Part shown: positions 52,595-59,462 of the stretch, piece after piece | Layout: each line of letters opens with the position of its first letter | Position numbering within the stretch: position 1 is the stretch's first letter | Origin: Myxococcota bacterium | GTDB taxonomy: Bacteria > Myxococcota_A > UBA9042 > DTJE01 | Assembly (NCBI GenBank): GCA_017994695.1 | Contig: JAGOKF010000013.1 | Coordinates: 1-64,000, forward strand | Length of the DNA: 64,000 nucleotides | Reading direction: 5' to 3' | Made by a program: the position numbers and the translations under genes | Notes under the pieces: model-generated | Database searches by the model: none | The model's input: the letters and a program-made list of their open reading frames with translations, nothing else | What the model was told of the DNA's origin: nothing

Positions 52595-53140
52595 ATGGCA
52601 ACGGCCAAGGGCGCAGCGAAGAGCAAGGGAGTGCAGCCGGGCCCCGAGGGGTCCCTGCTGGTCCACAAGAACCTCTACTCGAAGGAGGTCCTGTTCGGCA
52701 CCGCCTTCACCTTCCTGGACCGCTGCTACGTGCACCTGGACGTCGCGGATCCCGACCGCATCCGGGTCCAGTTGCGCCCCCGTCCCAACTCCCCCTGGAC
52801 CGCCGAAGACCTGGCGGGTGAGTTCGCCAACGAACTGGTGAACCAGGCCCTCCGGTTCCACTTCTCGAAACAGACCGAGAAGGTCCGGTCCCAGATCATC
52901 ACCCGGGCCATCGCCCTCGCCGGTGCCGGTGACCTGGCGCCCTCTCAGGCCCAGGTCCCCGGCGCGTCGGTTCCCGACCTCCCGCCGGAGGTGGCCAAGC
53001 TGCTGGCGGAAGAGGACGAGATCCTGGACTTCCTGGACGACCCGCTGGGCATCGCGGTGCCCTGGGAGGAGAAGTATGGCAAGGAGGGGAAGGCCCCGAA
53101 CGCCCCCACCCCGGAACCCGAAAAACCCGAGAGCCGGTAG
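52595..53140 (+). CDS. HxsD-like protein 1, with long C-terminal extension
   Basis: The ATG at 52595 follows GGGAGGCGAGGAA and gives 181 residues. The core (about 18-95) begins LLVHKNLYSKEVLFGTAFTFLD, runs through YVHLDVADPDRIRVQLRP and ends in AGEFANELVNQALR. The last segment fits the LLNDYxLRE motif that defines the HxsD family of the His-Xaa-Ser system. HxsD proteins are usually just over 100 residues. Here about 80 extra residues follow: a Pro/Ala stretch, then the acidic, Trp/Tyr-containing LLAEEDEILDFLDDPLG and PWEEKYG, and a Pro/Glu tail. The protein is cytosolic. HxsD function is unknown; a leader-binding or scaffold role for the maturases is possible. The extension could itself be a modification target, which is speculation. 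Confidence 0.65.
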   Translation: MATAKGAAKSKGVQPGPEGSLLVHKNLYSKEVLFGTAFTFLDRCYVHLDVADPDRIRVQLRPRPNSPWTAEDLAGEFANELVNQALRFHFSKQTEKVRSQIITRAIALAGAGDLAPSQAQVPGASVPDLPPEVAKLLAEEDEILDFLDDPLGIAVPWEEKYGKEGKAPNAPTPEPEKPESR

Positions 53141-53164
53141 GCCCGCCGGCAGGAGAGGACGCCG

Positions 53165-53380
53165 ATGACCTTGAGATTCCACAAGCGCATCTACTCGCGG
53201 AAGGCTCTGCTGGAAACCGTCGAGGCCTTCCGGGGCGTGGTCGAGGCCAGGCTGTCCAGCGACAAGGACCACTTCGTCCTGGAGGTGCAGGTCCCGGACC
53301 CCGCCGACGCGGACGAGATCGGCGGGGAAATGATGAACTGGGCCCTGGGACGCACCATCGAGCAGCGAGGCGAGTCATGA
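53165..53380 (+). CDS. HxsD-like protein 2, short paralog
   Basis: This 71-residue protein has an AGGAGAGG ribosome-binding site. It parallels the previous gene: LRFHKRIYSRKALLETVEAFRG matches LLVHKNLYSKEVLFGTAFTFLD, FVLEVQVPDPADADEIG matches the central strand region, and GEMMNWALGRTI is the counterpart of NELVNQALR (LLNDYxLRE motif). It lacks any C-terminal extension. Its stop overlaps the HxsB start (ATGA), so it is produced with the maturase. Two HxsD-like genes in a row are unexpected; they may form a heterodimer. Confidence 0.7.
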   Translation: MTLRFHKRIYSRKALLETVEAFRGVVEARLSSDKDHFVLEVQVPDPADADEIGGEMMNWALGRTIEQRGES

Positions 53381-54885
53381 CTCGAACCAAGGATCCCAAG
53401 CCGGCCAAGGCTCCGAAGACCCGTTCCAACCTCGCCCGGTGGCGGCGCCTGGGGGACCGGTACGTGGTGACCAACGACCACGGCGCCTTCGCGTTCCTGG
53501 ATGACGGGGAACTGGACGCCCTGGTCCACGGCCGGGTCCGGCCGGGCACCGCGCTGTTCGCACGGCTCCGGGACCGGGGCTTCCTGGTGGACGACGACAA
53601 CCTGGACGACCTCGCCCGCCAGTGGGACCGCCGCCACGACTTCGCCTACCAGGGCACCGTGCTGCACATCCTGGTCGTGACCCTGCGGTGCAACGAGGTC
53701 TGCTCCTACTGCCACGCCAGCCGCCAGAACATGAACGAGACCGAGGTGGACATGTCCATCGCCACGGCCGAGCGGTGCGTGGACATGGCGATGAAGACCC
53801 CCTCGGACAGCGTGACGATCGAGTTCCAGGGGGGCGAGCCCCTGGCCAACTTCGAGGTGGTCCGGCACGTGGTGGAATACGGGCGGGAGAAGGCCCGGCA
53901 GCGCGACAAGCGGGTGATGTTCAGCCTAGTCAGCAACCTTTCCCTGCTGGACGAGGAAAAGCTGCGCTGGCTGGTGGACCACCGGATCCAGGTCTCCACC
54001 TCCCTGGACGGGCCGAAGGACCTCCACGACCGGAACCGGAAACTCTCCGGGTCCAGCGCCTGGGAACGCACGGTCCACTGGATGCAGCGCATCAACCAGG
54101 CCTACGCCGAGGCGGGGCTGGACCCGAGCCTCTACCGGGTGGAGGCCCTGGCGACCATCACCCGGGAGCACCTGGGCCGGGCGAAGGACCTGGTGGACGA
54201 GTACGTTCGCCAGGGGTGCCGGGCGCTGTTCCTGAGGCCCCTGAACCCCTTCGGGTACGCCCGGAAGACCGGGGATCGCCTGGGGTACACGGCCCAGGAG
54301 TTCCTGGACTTCTACAACGAGGCCCTGGACCACGTGATGGCCCTGAACCGCCAGGGCGTGGAGATCATGGAGCGCCTGGCGGCGCTGTTCCTGACCAAGA
54401 TCCTGACGCCCGACGACCCGAACTACCTGGACATCCGGAATCCCTGCGGGGCGGGTATCGGCCAGATCGCCTACAACTACGACGGGTCGATCTTCACCTG
54501 CGACGAGGGGCGGATGGTGTACCAGATGGGGGACGAGGTCTTCCGGATCGGCTCGGTGGACTCGATGTCCCTGCGGGACGTGGTGAACTCCGACACCGTG
54601 AAGTCCCTGGCGGTGGCCTCCTGCCTGGACGCGCTGCCGGGATGCGCCACCTGCGCCTACAAGCCCTACTGCGGCACCTGCCCGGTGTACAACTACACCG
54701 AGCAGGGCAACATCTTCCCCCAGAACTCCACCAACCCGCGGTGCGCGATCTACATGGGAGTCCAGGACCGGCTGTTCCGGGAACTGATGTCCGGGGACCC
54801 CGAAGTCGAGCAGATGTTCCAGCGGTGGGTCACCGTGAAGGAGCGTTCCGAGTACCTGTTCAACCGGCGGAACGATGCTCCCTGA
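53377..54885 (+). CDS. hxsB: HxsB-type radical SAM maturase with SPASM domain
   Basis: This 502-residue protein has an N-terminal recognition-type domain (about 18-85: LARWRRLGDRYVVTNDHGAFAFLDDGEL, then LFARLRDRGFLVDDD) typical of HxsB. The radical SAM core has C105-x3-C109-x2-C112 in TLRCNEVCSYCHASRQ, DSVTIEFQGGEPLANFE and STSLDGPKDLHDRN. The SPASM-type region has NPCGAG, FTCDEGRM and CLDALPGCATCAYKPYCGTCP, which would bind auxiliary iron-sulfur clusters. Members are predicted peptide maturases of the His-Xaa-Ser system. It overlaps HxsD-like 2 and is followed after 15 bases by a second radical SAM gene. No precursor with His-x-Ser repeats was found within the window. Confidence 0.85.
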   Translation: MTRTKDPKPAKAPKTRSNLARWRRLGDRYVVTNDHGAFAFLDDGELDALVHGRVRPGTALFARLRDRGFLVDDDNLDDLARQWDRRHDFAYQGTVLHILVVTLRCNEVCSYCHASRQNMNETEVDMSIATAERCVDMAMKTPSDSVTIEFQGGEPLANFEVVRHVVEYGREKARQRDKRVMFSLVSNLSLLDEEKLRWLVDHRIQVSTSLDGPKDLHDRNRKLSGSSAWERTVHWMQRINQAYAEAGLDPSLYRVEALATITREHLGRAKDLVDEYVRQGCRALFLRPLNPFGYARKTGDRLGYTAQEFLDFYNEALDHVMALNRQGVEIMERLAALFLTKILTPDDPNYLDIRNPCGAGIGQIAYNYDGSIFTCDEGRMVYQMGDEVFRIGSVDSMSLRDVVNSDTVKSLAVASCLDALPGCATCAYKPYCGTCPVYNYTEQGNIFPQNSTNPRCAIYMGVQDRLFRELMSGDPEVEQMFQRWVTVKERSEYLFNRRNDAP

Positions 54886-54900
54886 CCGAAGGCCGACGGG

Positions 54901-55830
54901 ATGCCCCAGGGGAATCCAGCGAACCCGGCCGTCCGGGCCGTCCTGAAGATCACCTATCGCTGCAACCAGCGCTGCCTGTTCTGCCGGGCCGACGCCTGGC
55001 GGGGGGAGGTCCCGGACCTCCCGGCCGAGGCGGTGGTCCGCAAGGCCCTGGAAGCCCGGAACCGGGGAGCAACGATGGTGGTCTTCAGCGGGGGGGAACC
55101 GCTGCTGCGCCGGGACCTCCCCCGACTGGCCCGGGCCGTCGGGGCCCTGGGACTCTCCTTCGGCCTGATCACCAACGGGCGACGCCTGGCGGACCCGGAG
55201 GTGCGCCGGAGACTGCTGGACCTGGGCCTGGCCTACGTCCACACGAGCCTCCACGGTTCCACCCCCGAGGTGCACGACCGCCTGGTCGCGGACCCGGGAT
55301 CCTTCCGGGACGTGATGGCGGCCCTGGAAGGCCTGAAGGACAGCGGCGTGGAACGCCACGTGAACACCGTGCTGACCCGGGACAACCTGGACCAGGTCAC
55401 CGCCATCACGGGGCTGCTGGTTCCCCTGGGCCCCCTTTCCCACAAGCTGTGCCTCGCCGAGCCCCGGGGACCCCTGCCCGGCATCGACTGGTCCCTGCTG
55501 CCCCCGCCGGAGGCCGCGGGACAGGCGGCCCAGCAGGCGGTGGTCTGGGCCGAGTCCCGCCTGGCGGGATCGGGCATCCAGATCGTGGTGGAGGGATTCC
55601 CCCTCTGCCAGATCCCCTCGGCGACCCACGCGGTCTCGGGGCTCCGGGCCCACGGAATCCTCTGGATCTCCGAAGGGTTCGAGGACGATCTGTACCCCAC
55701 CGACGCCGGTCCCAGGGTCTTCCCGCCGATCTGCGAGACCTGTGCCCGGAGGACCGAGTGCCCCGGCGTCTATCCCGGCTATGCCGAACGCTACGGGGTC
55801 ATCGGCCTGAGGGCCTTTCGACGACGGTGA
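54901..55830 (+). CDS. Second radical SAM enzyme of the Hxs-like cassette (HxsC position)
   Basis: This 309-residue protein has the cluster motif C21-x3-C25-x2-C28 in ITYRCNQRCLFCRAD, VVFSGGEPLLRRDLP, FGLITNGRRL, HTSLHGSTPEVHDRL and RHVNTVLTRDNLDQV. A C-terminal C278-x2-C281-x5-C287 motif, CETCARRTECPGVYPGY, could hold one auxiliary cluster. It occupies the place of HxsC, but the sequence looks like a general radical SAM peptide-modifying enzyme rather than clear HxsC. It ends ten bases from the convergent TSP3 lipoprotein. Confidence 0.85.
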   Translation: MPQGNPANPAVRAVLKITYRCNQRCLFCRADAWRGEVPDLPAEAVVRKALEARNRGATMVVFSGGEPLLRRDLPRLARAVGALGLSFGLITNGRRLADPEVRRRLLDLGLAYVHTSLHGSTPEVHDRLVADPGSFRDVMAALEGLKDSGVERHVNTVLTRDNLDQVTAITGLLVPLGPLSHKLCLAEPRGPLPGIDWSLLPPPEAAGQAAQQAVVWAESRLAGSGIQIVVEGFPLCQIPSATHAVSGLRAHGILWISEGFEDDLYPTDAGPRVFPPICETCARRTECPGVYPGYAERYGVIGLRAFRRR

Positions 55831-55840
55831 GGCCAGGCCG

Positions 55841-58000
55841 TCATTCGGGCAGGCGGGCCGAGACCGAGTCCTGGGAGACCACCGCGCACTGGAGGTTCAC
55901 GTCGGAGTAGGCGAAATCGTTGCCGTAGTCGAAGGGCTTGCCCCCTCCCTCCAGCACGTAGGCCGACAGTTCCCACTCCAGCGTCCGGGCGTCGAACCGG
56001 TGGGGAGAGGGCGAGTCGGGAGGCGTGGGGCTCGGGTTCTGGAGCAGGGGCCGGACCGCGGCGTCGTCCGGCAGGGTCGGCAGGTCCGCCCGGTCCCGGT
56101 CCGGGGGCACGAAGATCTCCCAGAGGCAATGGGACCTCGGGCCGCCGAGGGTGCCGATCCCGCCGGTGTCGGGATTCTCCAGGAGCCCGTTGGCGGGGGC
56201 GGCCGTCAGGTAGTTGACCCGCAGCACGTAGAGGTGGGGGGCCCGGGGCGATTGCACCGGCAGCCACTCCACGTGGCCGGTGAAGGGGTCCCGGGAGACC
56301 GCGTCCAGGGGGGTCCCGTCCGGCGGCGGCTCCGGGAAAGTGATCCGGGGGACCTCCAGCCAGGTTTCCTGCCGGGAGAAGTCCACCTCGTCGCCGGCGG
56401 CCACGCCGGGCCGCACGGGGGTCGAGATCCCCGGCGGATCCCCGCCGTAGTAGGTGCTCCGGCCGGCCAGCCCCACGGCCAGGCGATTCAGCGACAGGCC
56501 CAGGCGCCGGATGGCCGGGTGATCGTCTTCGGGAAAGCGGACATGGACGGGCCCCGGGAAGGCGGGGTCCTGGTAGGAACCGTCCACGGTGACCCAGATG
56601 AAGCCCTCGCCGCCGGTGTCCGCGACGGGCATCACCAGGCGGTTCGGGAGTCGCTGGCCGGTCTTCCAGTCGATCGGCGGCTGTCCGAGCCGGACGGCGA
56701 CCGTGGTCCCCTCCTCGGGACGCAGGTCGATGTCCATCAGGAGATCCTGGCGGACCTCCCGGCCCCCCTGGACCTGGACCCGGGCGATGGACATGGCCCT
56801 GGGCCGGAAGACCAGGCTGTAGGGGTCGCTGATGGCATCCAGAACCCGGGACGCGGTGCCGCCCAGCGCGAAGAGCAGGTACTGCCCCTCGGGGACGTTC
56901 TCCATGCGGAACGACGGGGCACAGGTGGCATCGGGCCGGTCCGCCAGTTCGCAGATGGCCATGTTGTTGGGGATCGGCAGCCCGCCCTGGTCCGAGGGAG
57001 CCTCCAGCACGCTCCCCATGCTCATCGACGAGAGGGGCACGTCCCGGATCGAGAGCTGCACCAGCGCCAGGGGGACCTCCTTCTTCCGGTCGAAGGCATC
57101 CAGCAGGCCCCCCGGGGGGAACCGGGGCAGCCCGCCCTCGCCGGCGAAGCCGGTCACGGTGCCGACGATCGATCCGACCCGGGCCTGGTCCCGGGGCAGC
57201 ACCGGGTCCAGGGGCGCCATCAGCACCGATAGCGAGGCGGCATCGAGACCCAGGTAGGTGGTGAAGCGGTAGCCCTCGGCCCCGACCGTCACGTCCACGG
57301 GCCCCTGGACCTCGGGTCCCTCGAAGATCACCGTTCCGCTGGCGTCGGTCACCCGGGTCGGCCACCATCCCGAGGCCCCCCGGACGCTCACCTGGGCCCC
57401 GGCGAAGGGTCTGGGGGTTCCGGCATAGACGTTGGTCAGGGCATGGACCTGGAAGCGCCCGCGGATGGGACCGGCCCCCTTCGCCTCCCCGGTGTTGACC
57501 CCCGGGCGGGCGATTTCCCCGAAACCCACCACCACCTCGTCCCGGACGGCCTTCGAGGTGTCCTCGGGATCGTCGTAGGAAGCGGCGATCGTCGCCTGGA
57601 TCGGCCGGGAGGTGCAGGCCTGGACCCGGTAGGACCCGTCGGGGGCCTTTTCCACGGGCGCCAGATCCCCCTCGCTCCACTGGAACCGGACGTCCCGGTC
57701 GGCCAGGGGCTGGCCCCGGCCGTCCTGCAGCAGCGCCACGACCACCGAGCACCGGATCCCCTCGGAGGTCCGGAAGACCGGGCTGGCGGTCAGCCGGAGG
57801 CGGTATCCCACCCCCAGGGGATCCGGATCCCGCCCGTCGGGAATCCCGTCGCCGTCGGTGTCGGGATTCGCGGGGTCGGTGCCGAAGAGTTGCTCCTGGC
57901 GGTCCGTCAGTCCGTCCCCGTCCCGGTCCTCCCCGATGCCCGGGTGGCAGGCCATCCAGAGGACGGCCAGCAGGGCGACATGCTTCCTTCCGAGTCTCAT
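55841..58000 (-). CDS. Lipoprotein with thrombospondin type-3 repeats
   Basis: From ATG 58000 the protein has 719 residues. A lipoprotein signal (VALLAVLWMAC) is followed by two calcium-binding TSP3 units: EDRDGDGLTDRQEQLFGTDP and DTDGDGIPDGRDPDP. Several beta-sandwich domains follow (RFQWSEGDLAPVEKA, AQVSVRGASGWWPTRVTDASG), then a long domain without recognisable motifs containing HCLWEIFVPPDRDR. The second domain resembles carboxypeptidase-regulatory or Ig-like folds. It is probably exposed on the cell surface. The FadL-type gene stops ten bases upstream, so the two are cotranscribed. The end faces the Hxs cassette. Confidence 0.8.
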   Translation of the reverse strand: MRLGRKHVALLAVLWMACHPGIGEDRDGDGLTDRQEQLFGTDPANPDTDGDGIPDGRDPDPLGVGYRLRLTASPVFRTSEGIRCSVVVALLQDGRGQPLADRDVRFQWSEGDLAPVEKAPDGSYRVQACTSRPIQATIAASYDDPEDTSKAVRDEVVVGFGEIARPGVNTGEAKGAGPIRGRFQVHALTNVYAGTPRPFAGAQVSVRGASGWWPTRVTDASGTVIFEGPEVQGPVDVTVGAEGYRFTTYLGLDAASLSVLMAPLDPVLPRDQARVGSIVGTVTGFAGEGGLPRFPPGGLLDAFDRKKEVPLALVQLSIRDVPLSSMSMGSVLEAPSDQGGLPIPNNMAICELADRPDATCAPSFRMENVPEGQYLLFALGGTASRVLDAISDPYSLVFRPRAMSIARVQVQGGREVRQDLLMDIDLRPEEGTTVAVRLGQPPIDWKTGQRLPNRLVMPVADTGGEGFIWVTVDGSYQDPAFPGPVHVRFPEDDHPAIRRLGLSLNRLAVGLAGRSTYYGGDPPGISTPVRPGVAAGDEVDFSRQETWLEVPRITFPEPPPDGTPLDAVSRDPFTGHVEWLPVQSPRAPHLYVLRVNYLTAAPANGLLENPDTGGIGTLGGPRSHCLWEIFVPPDRDRADLPTLPDDAAVRPLLQNPSPTPPDSPSPHRFDARTLEWELSAYVLEGGGKPFDYGNDFAYSDVNLQCAVVSQDSVSARLPE

Positions 58001-58010
58001 CCTGTCTTCC

Positions 58011-59324
58011 TCAGAACCGGACCCTGGCCGAGAGGGATCCCCCGACGAAGCCGGCCCGCCCCCCCAGGAACGGGTATCCCGGGTTCCCCGGCAGGAATTC
58101 CTCCTTCGCCACGTCGGGCATGGAAAGCCCTCCACCGAAGAGGGCCAGGTCCACCGTGATCGGGACGGGATGAAGGATTCCGGCCCCGTCGAACCCCAGG
58201 CCCAGGGATCCCGTGAACCGGTCCCCGTCCAGCAGGTTGGTCGCGCCGGTCTGGGCAGGGACGGGCGACTGGACGAAGCCGAACCCCGCCCGGATCACCA
58301 CCGCCGGGTGGGGGCGGGCCTCGCCACCGACCCGGACCGTCCAGGCGTCGTGGAAGCCCACCGACGGCACCTCCTGCTCCTGGGTCACCTGGCCTTCCGC
58401 CACCGAGGAATAGAGGCGGACCCAGGGCGAGGAGTGGCGGTAGCGGTGCCAGGCGGACCAGGTCAGGTCGGCGGCGAGGGTCCACCGGGGACGTTTCCAG
58501 GACACCCCGATGGCCACCTGGTGCGGCGTGAACCAGTCCAGCGCCGTGACCCGGAGACGGACCGGCGCGATCTTGTCCGACAGCACCGCGCTGACCGGGA
58601 TGTCGATGTCCGTCCGGTTCTCGCCCCGCCAGCAGAGCCCCACCGTCAATCCCTCGAGCGGTTCCACCTGCACGCCCACGTTCGGCGAGATGCTGGCATC
58701 GACGTTGACGAAGGTCCGGTTCCGGGCACCTCCGTCCGTCAGGTCCACGTCCACCGTTCCCTTCACGGCCGGCTGGAAGGAGATCCCGACCCCGACCATC
58801 AGCCATCGCCAGCGACCCGCGGCCGCCAGGTTCAGCACCAGGCGACGATTCCGGTCCTCCAGGAAGGGGAACCAGGCCTCCTCGGCCGGGCGGGCCCTCA
58901 CCCCGTAGAGGGTGGTCCCGGGCACCGAGACCCCCACCCCCAGGAAGAGGTGCCGGTCCAGTCCCCGGCCCAGGGGGACCGGCGATGCCAGGCCGACCTC
59001 GGCCAGTCCCCGGAGCGTCGCGTTGCGTTCCTCCGTCTGCCCCTCCAGAGTCCCGGTCCCGTCGTCCAGCCGCCAGGTCCGGGCCTGCAGGAAGGTCCGC
59101 CAGAGGGTCGTCCCCAGGCCGAAGTCCAGCCCCTTCAGCATCCCCAGCGCCGCCGGGTTGTAGAAGGTCGCCTCGTAGGATGCCGATGCGGCGGTCATGG
59201 CCCCGCCCATCCCGATCGCCCGGGCGGTGTGCCCGAAGGTGTCCATCGGGTTCGCCGCGGCCGGCAGGCCCCACAGGGCCCATGCCGAGATCCAGAGCAG
59301 CGAACCGGCGACCCGGCGAGACAT
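58011..59324 (-). CDS. FadL/OmpP1/TodX-type outer-membrane protein
   Basis: This 437-residue protein has a signal peptide (SLLWISAWALWGLPAAA) and the FadL-like start NPMDTFGHTARAIGMGGAMTAASASYEATFYNPAALG. A barrel of amphipathic strands follows and ends in a terminal Phe (GGSLSARVRF). The segment with NPA is the family signature. FadL proteins take up long-chain fatty acids or other hydrophobic compounds. It is the first gene of a two-gene unit with the TSP3 lipoprotein, has its own promoter and is divergent from the large lipoprotein at 59463, so the three may work on the same lipid substrates. Confidence 0.88.
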   Translation of the reverse strand: MSRRVAGSLLWISAWALWGLPAAANPMDTFGHTARAIGMGGAMTAASASYEATFYNPAALGMLKGLDFGLGTTLWRTFLQARTWRLDDGTGTLEGQTEERNATLRGLAEVGLASPVPLGRGLDRHLFLGVGVSVPGTTLYGVRARPAEEAWFPFLEDRNRRLVLNLAAAGRWRWLMVGVGISFQPAVKGTVDVDLTDGGARNRTFVNVDASISPNVGVQVEPLEGLTVGLCWRGENRTDIDIPVSAVLSDKIAPVRLRVTALDWFTPHQVAIGVSWKRPRWTLAADLTWSAWHRYRHSSPWVRLYSSVAEGQVTQEQEVPSVGFHDAWTVRVGGEARPHPAVVIRAGFGFVQSPVPAQTGATNLLDGDRFTGSLGLGFDGAGILHPVPITVDLALFGGGLSMPDVAKEEFLPGNPGYPFLGGRAGFVGGSLSARVRF

Positions 59325-59348
59325 CGGTCCCCCTCCCGCGCCGGCCGG

Positions 59349-59377
59349 ATGGTAGCAGAACGGTCCCCCCTTGGCAA
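59349..59377 (-). promoter_or_regulatory. Promoter of the FadL / TSP3 lipoprotein unit
   Basis: On the minus strand TTGCCA (59372-59377) and TACCAT (59349-59354) are 17 bases apart, 25 bases before the start codon. Confidence 0.5.
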
Positions 59378-59429
59378 CCTCGGCCGGGGCCCCGATCGCC
59401 CCGTCGGCGATTGCGAAAGGCTTTTCGGA

Positions 59430-59435
59430 TATACT
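59430..59435 (+). promoter_or_regulatory. Candidate -10 element of the large lipoprotein gene
   Basis: TATACT matches the -10 consensus at five of six positions and lies 27 bases before the start codon at 59463. No convincing -35 is present at 16-18 bases upstream (TTGCGA at 59411 is only 13 bases away). Confidence 0.35.
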
Positions 59436-59462
59436 GCCTCCGCCAACGGCCAGGAGTCCCTG

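Noticed and set aside
59411-59435. TTGCGA/TATACT as a full promoter of the large lipoprotein
   Set aside because: The spacer is only 13 bases; only the -10 was kept.
57858-59462. Upstream in-frame extension of the large lipoprotein
   Set aside because: It overlaps the FadL and TSP3 genes on the other strand and is low complexity; the signal peptide at 59463 marks the true start.
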